A stretch of 64,000 bases of DNA from Coriolopsis trogii (lineage: Eukaryota > Basidiomycota > Agaricomycetes > Polyporales > Polyporaceae): positions 1,860,001-1,924,000 of the forward strand of contig JAHYIO010000003.1 in NCBI GenBank assembly GCA_020543525.1. The letters are read 5' to 3'. This document shows, piece by piece, positions 46,231 through 58,900 of this stretch. The notes under the pieces were generated by a model. That model did not search any database. It was given only the letters and a program-made list of their open reading frames with translations, and was not told the DNA's origin. Numbering within the stretch: position 1 is the first letter of the stretch; each line of letters opens with the position of its first letter. A program made the position numbers and the translations under genes.

Positions 46231-47586
46231 ATGACCATGTCCCATGTCACTCTGGAAGTCTCGCAGGGCATCGCGACCATAACGTTCAATAACCCTCAGA
46301 AACTGAATTCCATTACGAGAGAAGGTCAGGAGCAATCAGGCGTCTCATCTGGGGCCGAATGCAGTTCTGCTAAACCCGAGTCCGTGCATAACAGACTACC
46401 ACGCATTTGCTACCTACTTACGCGAAGTAGACAGGCGGGACGACGTATTAGTCACAGTATGGCAAGGTATGAGCTTTGCCTTCCCTTGCTAACGAGAAAC
46501 TCATAGCCTATTTCATAGCAAACGGGAAGTGGTTCTCTGCGTGAGTCCTGCTGCTCGAGGTTCCGTCCACTCTCGGCGCCTTACTGGATTCTCGTCGCCC
46601 TTTACCCAGCGGGACGAGTGTCAACAAAGGCGTGGGCACACCAGAACTGAAGACAGTCCGAGACTTCTTCACAAACGCGATCGCTGTAGTCAACACTGAT
46701 GTTAGCAACGCGGTGAGTCGTTCGATCGCTCGCCTACGTACCCCATTCTGATGCGCCAGCAGTTGTACACGCACAAGAAGATTCTCGTAGCGGCACTCAA
46801 TGGTCCCGTCATGGGTGAGTCCTTCTTGAGGCTGCGGCATAAGCGGTCAATCATGCTTATAAGACATCGATCGCAGGCATTGCTGCAGGTTTGTCGTTTT
46901 ATGTAAGACAGTGAATGTGCGCAAACGAGACACCTCGGCAGCCTTTCTTGGGCACTTCGACTTCATCTATGCTCTTCCGGGGGCCTGGCTCTCCGTGCCA
47001 TTTACGTTCATTGGTGAGTACATGCGCGGCCGGGGACTTGATGAAATCGCGGTGTCTTACCCGCATGGCTTGCAGGAATCATCGCCGAAGCAGGGTCCAG
47101 TGTCACCTTCCGGAATAGAAGTAAGGGGTTCCCCTCGTGGACTATCCATTGCTCAATCACATCCGCACGTAGTGGGTGCCGCTAAGGCGAACGAAGTCCT
47201 AATTTGGGGCAAGAAAAAAGACGCGCAGGAGCTCCTCGAGTGTGGCTTCATCAAGTGAGTGTCATTGATTCCTCTGTGAACCGTTATCGTGTAACCATTG
47301 GAGAGGTACTGATGGTGAGGGCGATTGCAGCAAGATCTTCCCGGAGCAGCCCGTACCTTCCTTCCAAGCAGAGGTGCGGAAGCTTGTCCTTGCCGAGCTT
47401 GAGGGCTTGGATCCTGGTGCGTTGCTTGGCGTGAAGAGGCTGATCAAAGCTGGCCTGAACGATCAACACAATCTCGACGCGGTGAATCTGCGCGAGAGCT
47501 ACGCCCAATCTGAGCGATTCGAGACAGGTATACCGACAGAGCGTTTTGCGATGCTGGCGAGGAAGGAACTCAAGCACAAGCTGTGA
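46231..47586 (+). CDS. Enoyl-CoA hydratase/isomerase family protein (Eci1/Dci1 type), probable peroxisomal
   Basis: Probably a delta3-delta2-enoyl-CoA isomerase for beta-oxidation of unsaturated fatty acids. The crotonase fold is spread over about nine exons, including a 12-nt micro-exon (GCATTGCTGCAG, near 46876-46887). Blocks are ITFNNPQKLNSITREDYHAF, then WQANGKWFSAGTSVNKG (oxyanion-hole segment), then ALYTHKKILVAALNGPVMGI, then FIYALPGAWLSVPFTFIGII, then AEAGSSVTFRNRMG (Glu likely catalytic) and GKKKDAQELLECGFINKIFP. The protein ends KHKL; HKL is an accepted variant of the peroxisomal PTS1 signal. Start at 46231 or 46237 (MSHVTLEV); the second is more usual. All phases checked for exons 1-6 close. 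Confidence 0.9.
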
Positions 47587-48323
47587 CCGAGGATGGATCA
47601 TGGGAGCTTGAGCGCCCGACGTCTCTCTCTCTGTACCCGACGTCGTCGTGACGTGCGTGCCTTTGACGCGATCTCGATGGTTGATGCTACCATCTCGTAT
47701 GTACTGTAACAATCTATTTTAGCGTTATCTCGTGATGTTTAGCCACTTGCTGCGCCCCTCGCGATAAAGACGGTGACCCCATTCGTGTCAGAATCATGGA
47801 GAGGAAAAACTGTGGGGGTGGTGTACGATGAACCGTCGAGAGTTCCGAGAATTTCTATACGGATGTCATTCCAGGCAGATCCGCCATGTCTGGACGGCAG
47901 TGTACGGATCTTGTATGTCCTGGGCAGTCAGGTGAGATGCACTTCCCTCCCGACAACTCCGGAGCGACGTCCAGCAAAGCTTGGATACACCTCAGGCTCG
48001 TGGCCCCACTGGAGACGCAGGCAGGCACAGAGGATCTTCTCAAGACTCATGCGGCCTGCAGTTTATCAGGAGCTTGGCGTGCCCCTGGAGTGTGAGAGCG
48101 AGTGGGGGAAAGACGGAAAGCGCGGCCTTGGCGGGATGGCTGGCGCGCTCGTACTTTTGATGAACGCGGAAGACTTTATCGCGCTCTCCAAGCGCGCCTC
48201 GCGTATAAGAACTCTGTCATGCTCGCCGGCTTCCCTCTCCCGCCCCTCGTCTCTTGCCCAGTCCGTTCCGGCATCTGCCTCTAGTCTGAGCTCGGTGCTG
48301 CAACTTTGAACGACGAGCACACG
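47587..48323. other. Intergenic, promoter region of the amino-acid permease
   Basis: About 0.74 kb. A plus-strand frame of 178 codons (47773-48309) is present, but it overlaps a TATAAG at 48204-48209 and a CT-rich leader, ends 15 bp before the permease start, and shows no family motif, so I regard the region as promoter. Confidence 0.55.
48204..48209 (+). promoter_or_regulatory. Candidate TATA box of the permease gene
   Basis: TATAAG lies 120 bp upstream of the permease ATG at 48324 and is followed by a CTCTCCCGCCCCTC-type pyrimidine tract. Confidence 0.45.
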
Positions 48324-50491
48324 ATGGCGGACTTGGAGAAGCGCGCCTCCGACAGCAATGTGTCAAGCAGCGAGCTGGAACAGGATGCGTACTACACCAA
48401 GGAGGTCTTGGTCGATCCGGAGGAGAAGAAGAGTCTGCACAGAGACTTGTCTGCTCGCCAGATCTCTATGATTGCGGTACGTCTTCCTTCCTGAGTTTTC
48501 TTCGCACTGCACGCCAATGGGAGGACCGATCTACAGCTCGGAGGTGCCGTCGGAACGGGTCTCATCATCGGGTCGGGAACTGCGCTAGTGCGCGGTGGAC
48601 CTCTTGGGATATTCCTGGGTTACAGTTTTGTCGGATTCGTCTGCTATATGGTCATGGTTTCGCTTGGCGAAATGAGCGCATACCTCCCCCACAAAAAGGG
48701 CTTCCCCGGATACGCGACCCGCTTTGTCGACCCTGCGTTCGGATTCGCGCTTGGATGGAACTACGTCTTGAAGTGCGTGCTGTAATTGGTGTCATGAATG
48801 GGTTGTCTGACCGGGGAACGCAGGTACCTTATTGTCACCCCGAACAATATCAATGCCGCCGGCGTAGTCATCCAGTACTGGACGCAGAAGGTGCACATCG
48901 CTATTTGGATGGGTATGTCGTATGATTCTGCTGCTTCCCCAACCACACGCTGACCAGCCTGCGCCTTCTCATAGTTATCTTTATTCTATTCAGTCAGTCT
49001 ACCGCCCGCCTTGGTACGAGTCCCCATGCTCACCCCGAACACAGTCTTCTTGATAAACTTGCTCGGTGTCCGAGTATTCGGTGAACTCGAGTTCTGGTTC
49101 AGCAGTATCAAGGTTATCACCCTAATTGGCCTGCTCCTCATGGGCATCATCATCGACCTCGGTGGAAATCCCAGGCACGACCGTCTCGGATTCCGGTATT
49201 GGGAACCCCCATACGGCCCCATGGGCAAATACCTTGATCAAAAAGTTCACAACGACCACCTTGCGATCTTCCTCGGTTTCTGGAGCACCCTGACCAACGC
49301 TCTGTTCGCATACATCGGGACTGAGCTCATTGGTGTGACGGTCGGTGAAGCACAGGCACCCCGGAAGAACATCCCTCTGGCCATCCGCCGCACCTTCTTC
49401 CGTATCCTGGTATTCTACGTTGGCGGTGTCTTTGTCATCGGCTTGATCGTCCCAAGCACGGATCGTGTGAGGACGCTAACTTCCTTCCTTTTGACTCCAT
49501 TGCTCACATTCACATGTGCAGGACTTGTTCATTGCGAACAAATCAAAGCCAGGTGCTGCGGCATCGCCGTTCGTCGTAGGTATGCGATCCCAATACTTGT
49601 CGCGAAGTAGGCCTCTCAAGGTTGATTTCTTTAGCCGCGACGCTTGCCGGAATCAAAGTGCTGAACCACATCATCAACGCTTGCATTTTGATCTTCGTGC
49701 TGAGTGCAGCCAACTCTGACCTCTACATCGGTACTCGTACACTCTACGGTCTCGCTGTCCAGGGTCAAGCCCCGAAAGTCTTCGCGCGAGTTAACAAAAT
49801 GGGTGTTCCGTATGCCTCGCTGTTCCTCTGCACGGCCTTCTGTGGGCTTGTCTTTTTGAACGTCTCATCGAGCAGTGCAAAGGGTGAGTGTTGATTGCTA
49901 TCCTCCTTAGAGGTTGACGATTCAACTGTGTATACAGTGTTCGGGTGGTTCGTGAATCTCGTATCTACGTTCGGTGCGATCACCTGGATGTGCATCTCCT
50001 ACACTCACATGTGAGTAATTGCGTGCAAACATGGCGCCTTCTCGTTCTGATTACCTTGGATCAGTCGCTTCATGAAGGCGTTGAAAGCACAAGGGATGTC
50101 AAGAGACGATCTTCCCTACAAGGCGCCCTTCCAGCCATGGGGATCATGGTTCGCCCTCATCGCTACTGCTATCATCACGCTCTTCAAGGGTACGCCGTAA
50201 TGACCACTCTTCGTGACGAACTCACCCGGCTCACTAAGGCGTCATATAGGCTTCGATGCTTTCATTCCCTTCACGAAGGACAGCTTCGTGACGGCGTACA
50301 TTGCCCTGCCGACATTTGTTCTGTTCTATTGCGGGTACAAACTGTACTACCGCACGTCCCTCATCCCGTCCGACCGGGTTGACCTGATCACAGGCAAGAG
50401 GGAAATCGATGAGGAGGAGGAGCGCTTCAACAAGGAGCAGGAGCTCAAGGGCCCACGCACGAAATGGGGGAAGATATGGGATTCCTTATGA
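48324..50491 (+). CDS. Amino-acid permease (YAT/AAP family, APC superfamily)
   Basis: Plasma-membrane proton-coupled amino-acid importer. The hydrophilic N-terminus (about 50 residues, Lys/Glu/Ser-rich) likely carries ubiquitination and endocytosis signals. The first membrane segment starts with the family signature ARQISMIALGGAVGTGLIIG. It continues through GGPLGIFLGYSFVGFVCYMV, then SLGEMSAYLPHKKGFPGYAT, then GWNYVLKYLIVTPNNINAAG, then FLGFWSTLTNALFAYIGTEL, then GEAQAPRKNIPLAIRRTFFR, then SAANSDLYIGTRTLYGLAVQ and VFGWFVNLVSTFGAITWMCI. About 12 segments are encoded over about nine exons, and the tail is charged (DLITGKREIDEEEERFNKEQ). Substrate range cannot be read from sequence. Start: the first ATG after the pyrimidine-rich leader. 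Confidence 0.95.
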
Positions 50492-50832
50492 TGGAGGGGG
50501 GATGTATGGGCCGTTTGGCCACGACTATACTATATTACGATGCATGTACGCTTAGATATACTAAATGACACGGCATTTCTGCTTTGTAGTATGAACGCCG
50601 AGCGGCGTCCGTAAGGGACTGCAGTGGGAGGATAACCCTCTTAGGGGAAAGTGAGTGTCTCCGGCTTGAGCCACAGCGTAGCGCGGACGGCGGGGCGTGC
50701 GTTTTCGCAACCATACTTGGCAAGCGGATGACATATCCTCATGATCATTCGCGCTGTCTGATTCCTTCTAGTGACTGTGCGCTCTGGAGTGCTACATAAG
50801 ACACTGGTTGGACAGATGGATTAGGTTCGAGC
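50492..50832. other. Intergenic between permease and pirin
   Basis: 341 bp holding the permease terminator and the pirin promoter. Nothing coding is seen. Confidence 0.5.
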
Positions 50833-52427
50833 ATGTTCCGCGTCTGCACCGCAGGTATAAGAGCAACCCGAGCAACTTCGGCTTTCTCCTATAGATATCC
50901 ACCACTTTCGCATTCAGCAACTTCGTCTCTCTTACAACACTACTCCCGCCAACACTGTTACTCTACCCAAGCAGCGATGTCAACCTCGAGATCAGTCGTC
51001 AAGAAGGTCTTGTCCGTCGAGACTGAAGAGGTGTGTGTCGAGACCGTTCGCCATTCAGATGACTCAGTGACAACTGACCTCGGGCTGGCGGCACTTGCTA
51101 GGGTGTCGGGGCCATCGTACGGCGTTCAATAGGCTCGCCCCAGCTAAGAAACGTTACGCCCTTTTTGATGCTTGACCACTTCGTGGCCACGAAAGGAGCG
51201 GTACGATATCATGATACTTGTTGTATACATTCCGAACTGGTGGCTGAACGCGGCATTTCTCTTCCTATAGGGGTTTCCGGACCACCCGCATCGCGGACAA
51301 GCTACAGTGACCTACATGCTCGATGGGTATGTGCCGAACATGAAGCGGAGGAAAATTGAGATCTGATAGTGTTATCCTCTGCATACAGAACGAGCTTGCA
51401 CGAGGACTCTGCCGGGCACAAGGGCAAGCTCGGGCCAGGCGACGTCCAATGGATGTGTGCAGTAAGTACAATGCATGATACACCGTCACCCGTGTTCACA
51501 ATCCTGATCTTGCTGCTACCTGCAGGGCAAAGGAAGTGAGTATGATCGCCTTCAACGCACGAAGGTGCTGAGACTGAATCTGGTCTGGCAGTCATCCATG
51601 CTGAAATGCCCATGAGCGGGGAAGGACTCACCCCGCCCCGCGGCCTGCAACTCTGGATAGACCTTCCGAAACAGTACAAGATGTCCGACCCATCGTACCA
51701 GGAGCTCTCGTCGAAAGAGTACGTCCCCGATACCCCTCAATGCTGCGCGAGTGACTGAACCCTCAATATAGAATCCCCGAAGCATACCCTCAGGGGGAAG
51801 ACGGCCCAGTGAAGATCCGTGTCATTAGCGGGAAGAGCCATGGTGCGGAGTCGCCGGTGCGGCCCCTCGGAGGATGCTGGTACTTCCATGTCATCTTCAA
51901 TAAGCCTGGGACCGTGTTCCAGGAGCTCCGTGAGTACCCGTAGAACCTTCGTGGTCATGAAGCATGAGCTGATACCTGTATCGCAACAGCCGAAGGCTGG
52001 ACTTCCTTCCTCTATCGTGAGTTGACACGATGTGAATAATCGCAGTGACGTCTACTCACACTTGCATTGTGTCCACAGTTTGGAGTGGTGCTCTTCGCGT
52101 CGGATCTGACCCCACAGTACACGCCCCATTCCACACCTTGGTGCTCTCTGCAGCGCCCGGCGAGAAGGGCGTCGAGATCACAGCAACGGAGGAGAACACC
52201 CAGTTCGTGCTGGTATGTGTCCAATAATTCCCCAAGAGCGCGCAAAGTACGCAGACTGATCGTATTGACAGGCTGCTGCTGAGCCGCTTGACCAACCCGT
52301 CGTCCAATATGGACCTTTCGTCATGACTTCTCGGGAGGAAATCCAGAAGACGTTCATGGACTACCAACTAGGTCAGAACGGCTTCGAGAAGGCACACGTT
52401 TGGAAGAGCAAGATCGGCGGCCTGTAG
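50833..52427 (+). CDS. Pirin-family cupin protein
   Basis: Pirins are metal-binding bicupins; roles include transcription co-factor and quercetinase-like dioxygenase activity. Exon 1 is 50833-51030, then about seven further exons. The N-terminal cupin contains GVGAIVRRSIGSPQLRNVTP, then FLMLDHFVATKGAGFPDHPH (metal-binding His pair), then RGQATVTYMLDG, then DSAGHKGKLGPGDVQWMCAG and a further metal-ligand region IIHAEMP. The C-terminal half has EAYPQGEDGPVKIRVISGKS, then CWYFHVIFNKPGTVFQEL, then HAPFHTLVLSA, and ends with MTSREEIQKTFMDYQLGQNG. The first 48 residues before MSTSRSVVKK look like a mitochondrial presequence (Ser/Arg/Tyr, no acidic residue in the first 40), so dual starts at 50833 and 50977 are possible. 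Length is about 330 residues. Confidence 0.94.
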
Positions 52428-52513
52428 AGGATGTGTATAGCCCGATTGCTTGCGCCGTAGTAGAGCTCTAACTATCTATCGTTATTGTACTTTTTACTTG
52501 TAAACAATCCTCA

Positions 52514-54022
52514 TCAGGACGAACGCGTTTTCTTCTCTTTACGCCGAGTCGTGCCCTCAGTCTCCGAATCGCTCTCCACGCCTTGCATGGTGTCCCATAC
52601 ATCGTCAACTTCCTCATCTGCTTGGGTGACCGCGGAATCGGCGGTATCGCCGTCCCACACGACCGCTGTGGGTATCACCTTCATGTAAAGCTTGTCCAAG
52701 ACTTCTCCTTTGTGCTCTTGTTGCTGCCCCTCCTCTGCGGGAGGGCCAAAGGTTGAATGCAGACGCACGAAGCGGTCTTGGGAGGCGGAAGCCATGAATG
52801 ACTGAGCAGGGGCGACAGATGTCACAGCACCCGAAATGCCTGACGTGTCTGTCAGCTACATTCTCAGAGAGGGGGAACTCAACTGCGCACCTTTGTACGT
52901 GTATATTGTTCTCCCATTCCTAAGGTCGAGAGCGGATAATGTGCATCCCCGATCAGCGACGAACACTTCGCTGTAGTGCGCAGACTGCTTGAACGCAAGG
53001 GCCGACTGAACGATACGGGATACGATGCTCACTGTTCTAGAGATCCTTTTTCGACAGTACTGATGCCGCCGCTCTTGCCGATACCTTTCCAATCTGATAC
53101 TGGTCTGCGCGCGGCCCGCGTATCGTACCGCCGCACATTCCCGGCAGCGGTGCCCACAAGCAAATGATGGTGGGTGGAGGATGCTGACGGTTGAAGGAAC
53201 GTGACCGCCGTATTGTGTACCGGTTGGCGAAGGTTGAGATGATCGTTGGGTACCTGCGTGTTGATTAGACAAGTAGCAATGTTGCAAGTCGTACAACTAA
53301 CATTCTTGGCCCGCCAGACCTCTCCGGGCAGGAGTTGGTCTCCACGTTTCCTCTTCTTGGACTCGGCGCTCGCTGCTGTTGCTAGCTCTGTACATTTGAA
53401 GAACGCTTTCTCTGTATCCCACACGGATGCTTCGACTTCTTCACCACCGTACATGAACGCACGCTCGTCCGCAGAGAGACGCCATTCGCATAGACGCATA
53501 GGGAGGGTTGCAAGAGAGAATGAAGGCTCGGCACCGTCTTGCCCTAGCTTCGTCAAGCGAAGAGCACCGTTGGAAGTGCAGGAGTAAATCGAGCTGCGAA
53601 CGAAAGCATGGGCGAATGTACAATTATTATAGCCTGACACGACGTACTTCTGAGCTGCGGCCAGTCCTACAAAACGTTGCCCCTCTTTCAACCGGGACTC
53701 CGACCATTCGTGAACGAGCGATATCGGGGAGTCGTCTTCAAATTTGTGTACAGTTGCGGAGCCATCGCCATGAGCTGCAGCTATCTGTCCTTGAAGAGCC
53801 AAGGTGAGGAGGAGCAACAAGCCCAGATACTGAGAAATCCAGTACCATAATATGTGAGTCGGTGCGATTCAGAGCGAGCTTCTGAACAGTTTTACTCCGG
53901 CTGGACGAACTGCCGGGGAGTAGGACACTGGTCGTTGCTTTCCACTCTTTCGTATTCTCGCCTGAGGTGTAGGACACAGATTTGATTGCACCTAGCTCGT
54001 CCCCTGCGAAGAAGCGCGGCAT
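52514..54022 (-). CDS. NSA1: Ribosome-biogenesis WD-repeat protein Nsa1 (WDR74)
   Basis: Nucleolar factor of the pre-60S particle, substrate of the AAA ATPase Rix7/NVL2. The gene has about six exons. Start MPRFFAGDELGAIKSVSY matches the family opening. WD-type repeats follow: QGQIAAAHGDGSATVHKFED, then MRLCEWRLSADERAFMYGGE, then EASVWDTEKAF, then PVHNTAVTFLQPSASSTHHH, then VGTAAGNVRRYDTRAARRPV, then FVADRGCTLSALDLRNGRTI and GAVTSVAPAQSFMASASQDR. The tail is acidic then basic (RRKEKKTRSS), typical for nucleolar targeting. It converges with pirin (86 bp apart) and shares a 176-bp promoter with RMD5. Confidence 0.92.
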
Positions 54023-54198
54023 GGCGACAACAGTGGTGGTGTAGTAGGAGGAAGCAGTTGAGTGCGATGATACGAAGCGCTCAATGCATGCGCATTGCGG
54101 GCCATGGACCGTTCCGGGCTTCCGTCCGGTCTCCCTGGCATGCCCTAACTGCCAGACCGGCTGCCGCCAAACCCCTTGTCTCTCTCGACCTCGACGCT
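54023..54198. promoter_or_regulatory. Bidirectional promoter between NSA1 and RMD5
   Basis: Only 176 bp separate the divergent start codons, so the two genes share one promoter region. Confidence 0.55.
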
Positions 54199-55646
54199 AT
54201 GGACGGCCCACTCAAAGAACTCTCAAGACTCGAGAAACTCGCCGCTGGAGGTTCTGCAGGGAAGGGGAAGACCCCCTCACTCGAACAGTCTCTTGATGCG
54301 CTCCTCGATTCCCTCCGTGCTGCTAGGGAACGCTTTCAAGCTGGGACGGGCTCCCAGGCAACACTTATAGGGCTTGCCAAGACTGTGGAGGACAAGAAGA
54401 AGGAGATAGACGAGAGACAGAAGGAGGTGTATAACGCCACAGCCAAACTTGGCAAGGCCTTGGACAAGGTATGTCGTAGGGACTATCGCGTTCCGTGCAA
54501 TGTGTGATTGAGATGGGCTTCAGAAATTCACCAACCCATTACCATCATATGATCCTCTGTTTACGTCCGCAGAAGCCAAGGCTGCTCTTGAGCACACTAT
54601 TGCGGTGCATTTCTTACGCACAGGACAGTTCGACACTGCCGAGACTTTCATCAGTGTGAGTGGGGGTGGCTGAGGACTTACGTCGGCACTTGACTCAAGT
54701 CTCTGTCTACCGTCCCATAGGAATCAAGCATCGACATACCGCACGATTTGAAAGCTCAATTTGTTGACTTGCATCGCATCATGTTGTCGCTCAGGGACGG
54801 AGATATTTCCCTCGCCCTGGAGTAAGTGTATGAACCTTCGTGCCACCTGGACTATGCTCAACCAGTTCTACCAGGTGGACGCACCGACACCGCGAATTTC
54901 TCCAGAAGCGTTCTTCATCGTTGGAGTTCCACCTTCATCGCTTCCAATATTTACAACTCATCTCACTGAACCCTCCTAATGTCGAAGCGGCCCTGGCTTA
55001 TGCAAAGGCTCATCTTTCCCCCTTCTTCCCCCAGCATGGCATGGAAGTACGGAGGTTGATGACCAGTGTACTGTTCCTTCCAATGGACAGGTTACTGAAA
55101 TCTCCATATGCCGACCTTGCCGACCAATCGGTGCATACAGACCTCCAGAGGATGTTTGCCACCGAGTACTGTGCAAGTCTCGGAATGAGCAGACAAGCCC
55201 CTCTTCGCGTTGTAGCCGATATTGGTGGTGGCGGAGCGTTGGCGCGGATAGAGAAGGGTCGAAAGGTCATGCGGGAACGAAAGAGCGAGTGGAGTCAAGT
55301 GGACGAACTTCCTGTGAGTTTGTCCATGGCTTCCCCAATCGACCATCCCCGTAGCTGACACACGGGAGCAGATTGAGATACCCTTACCGCCAGAGAATAG
55401 GTATCACTCCGTCTTTGCCTGTCCGGTATCAAAGGAGCAGTCTACAGAGGCCAACCCTCCGATGATGATGCTCTGCGGTCACGTCGTCACAAAGGAGAGC
55501 TTGACAAAGCTCGGTAAACCCGGAGGGTGAGTCGCGTACGTTTCAAAATACTGCAGGAGAAGAACTGATGTTAATATAGACGGGTGAAATGCCCATATTG
55601 CCCCACCGAATCCACCATCCCTGGAGCTGTGCGTGTGCACTTCTAG
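54199..55646 (+). CDS. RMD5: GID/CTLH E3 ubiquitin ligase RING subunit Rmd5 (Gid2)
   Basis: One of the two RING-like subunits of the GID complex, which degrades gluconeogenic enzymes; acts with Fyv10/Gid9. Start chosen at [15 protein letters not shown] coiled region follows, then LisH-like [20 protein letters not shown], a CTLH segment ([20 protein letters not shown]), a CRA region ([20 protein letters not shown]) and the C-terminal degenerate [37 protein letters not shown] and [20 protein letters not shown]. The first Cys pair is incomplete (ACPVSKEQ), as in other Rmd5 proteins. The gene has about six exons and encodes about 400 residues. The open frame extends upstream of the chosen ATG toward 53986, but that part overlaps the NSA1 coding start. 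Confidence 0.94.
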
Positions 55647-55925
55647 GTCGGTAAGTACTGCCTGCATGAACATGCATTTCTCGTCTATACCATCTGTAAC
55701 ACTCCCTGTAACATCACCTGTACCTAACGAACGCTTGTACACTACGCCTTCTGGAATCCGTACCCATTGAAGGCGATCAAGGTCATAGCGCCCACCGTCC
55801 GTCAGGGTCACGTGTGCAACGCGCTTTCACGCGCGAAGACTGTTGTCGCGCGTCTTGAGACAGCCACGCTCATCTTGTCTTGTCTCTGCCATGTGCCTCT
55901 CCCGACACTGAACTGGACACTGTAC

Positions 55926-58900
55926 ATGTCTCATTTCCGCCCCTCTCGTGTATCCACGCCTCCAAAATCCATCTCTGTTCCCTCTAGTCGCGTCTCAGAG
56001 CACCCCGATGATCCGCATCCCTTGAGCATCACCGCGCCAGAGCTGGTGGGACTCTCTGCGGAAGAGATCGACTTTATTGATGAAGTGATCAGCCGTGCAC
56101 CTGCTACTGCGTCGACTTTCCTCACCATCTTCAAATCATACAACGATGTGCTACAGGAGCGTGGTTTAGATCCGCAAAACGAGGTGGTATACTATGGGAA
56201 GCTCTTGAAGATTGGGACGCTGAAGGGGAAGTGTTGGTTAGACAAATGGGAGATGGTCAAGGAACAACAAGGGTACGCTCCCAAGGCTAGCACTAGTACG
56301 AGAGGTGGAAGGACTACGCGTATTACTCGTGCAACACCCACTTCAGCGAAACCCACCACGAGGCATATAACTCACGAACCCTATACACCGCACGAGCCAG
56401 ACACATTCACCCTCCACTCACATCAAGAGGATACGGAGCAGACCTACGGATACACCCCAGGACATGCGAGACGTGCACCCTATACACCGCTGCATGACGA
56501 CACACCGCGACCGCCGCGTCGTACAGCTCCCCCTTCCACAATCGCCTCAACAAACTCTCTGGGACTTGACACTGGTCCGACTATTTCAGTGCCACCGAAC
56601 GGTGGGGATGCTTTGCGACGACTGGCAGCGCGCGCAAGAAACCTCACTGCCAACCGCTGGGATGCCGAGACGGTGACTGAAACGACTACACAGGCCTCCA
56701 GCATCCCGCCTTCGTATGGCGCCGCTGTGCGCGATGGACCGTCGCCGACGACAGAAGATAAGGGGAAAGCCCGGGCGGCCTACCGACCCCTGTCGACACA
56801 CCAGGTCTCTTCTCCAGCCATCCCTCTTGTTCAACCGTATTCTAGACAAGGCATCGCTCCAACCCCCAGAGAGAGAAGGAACAGCGTGCTCGATGATAGG
56901 GAGGACCCATTTGAGAAGATGAAGAGGGAGCGGGACGAAGAGCTAGCCGATCGCTTCCGCAATGACCGTCTCGTAGAGCGGTGCTACGAGGTTTGGAAGC
57001 AAGGTTATGAATGGGTCATCGTGAGTCGCTTTCAAAACCCTGTTCGTCCGACTTACAGACTGACCAATACGACTATAGACCACTGGGGAGCAGATCGATG
57101 AGGCCCGAAATTCCCTCATCTTGCGTCGTACCCTACAACGTTGGCAACAACGCACAGCTGCTCACCGCGAGTTGGAGCTTCGAGTCGCCGCTCTGTCGGA
57201 TCGTCGTAACATGAAGCGCTTCTTCCAGGTGTGGAAGCAGAGGCTGAAGGACAGAAGGCAAATACAGTGGCGAGAGAACATGCGTTCGCGCATGAAGGCC
57301 GTGCGAGAGCGCGGCGAACTGCGTCTGAAGATAGACATGTGGGCTAAATGGCGGCAAGCATATCTTCTGCGACTATCGGAGCATCAGTTCGCAAGGAAAA
57401 CCGTCTGGCGGTTCTTTATCCGATGGAAGGCGAAACTCAAGGGTCTCAGCACGCTTGAGGCTGCGGCGGATCATTTTGTCTCTGTGCGGGAGGAAAGGAT
57501 CGTGGACCGATACTGGGAGTCGTGGCGGCGCGCCACCGAGCTACGCCATGCGGAGAAGTTGATGTGCCAGCGTGTCTCATTACGCATCATGGCGAATGTC
57601 GTAGACGTTTGGAAACGACGCCAGTGAGTTCAGCGGCCTGCTCTATTCTACGGTAATGCTGATATTGCTCTCCAGTCAGGACTACCGAGTCGCCGAACGT
57701 TTCAATGACCTCCGGATGGTTAAGCATTGTCTTCGTCGATGGAAAGCTGCTCAACTACGGATACGAGTGAGGCTGAATGTACCTCTCGAATGGTAGGGTT
57801 GAGACTCACAGATATACAGGTCATGGAGAGTCGAGCCGCAAAACATGCGGCGAGACGTGAAGACGTACTTGTGCGAGCGATCATGCGCATCTGGAAGGCT
57901 CACGAGAGGGGAAAGCTCCTGACGCGAGTCCAAGCGTTGCGCCTCCTGAGGAGAGCATGGTCCACGTGGAAACGACGCATGGAAGAGCACAAGGAGCAAG
58001 AAGGTGGGGGCGGTCTAGGGAGGGTGCCAAGTGCTACACTGATCACTGATAACCGGACGTTGCAGAACTTGCGCAACTCTTCTACTCACGATCAAGCTCA
58101 GTCTTGGCTACCACGACGTTGAAGAGGTGGCGGGGTGTCCTACAGTCTCATCAGAATGCCAACGCGTTTGCCATTCAATATCGCAAAGTCCAGTTGCAGT
58201 ACAAGATGCTCTACCTTTGGCGTGTGGAGTTGCGCAATAAGCTCCGCATGACCAAGCAGGCCAAAATGGCGCAGAAGTATCTGCTCTTAAGGCGGTGTTT
58301 CCGAGTTTGGGCCTCGAAGGTGGAAGAAAAACGACGGGAGCGGAAACTTCGCGAGTTTCAAGTCCGCGTGACGAAGAGACACTTTGAAGGCAAGTTTATC
58401 GTGACGTCGGTCTGGTGACTTGCCTCGCTAACACTGTTCCATCGTAGAATGGCGACGGCGTACAGTGGAAGAACGAGCCGTCAAGTTGGTCCGCCAACGA
58501 GTTGACCTTGTAGGTGTTCATTAATCTATCGCGTGCTACCTTGCTCCGTGGTCTAAGCGATGCTCGAACAGCGTATCATGGCGAACACGCTGAGACTTTG
58601 GACCACTCGGGTTGCCGATCTGAAGTTCACAGAACTCGAAACGATACAACACCGCGACCGTAAGGTTCTTGAGTAAGCAGTTCAGTTCGCAGACAGAACG
58701 CCTGGTAGAGGACTGATATTGTTCCAGACGTGCATACAAGCATTGGAAGGCACTGCGCAAGCGGCATATTGACGAACTGAGCTTGATGCAAAGCTACCAA
58801 GACATCAAGCGAGAAGGTGCGCGGACCAATGCCATAGTTGTCTGTCATCAAATTTTTCTGACTAGACTGCAGAGGATATACGCAAAATGTTCTATCGTTG

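Noticed and set aside
47773..48309. Plus-strand frame of 178 codons upstream of the permease
   Set aside because: Contains the candidate TATA box and leader of the permease, ends 15 bp before its start codon and has no known domain.
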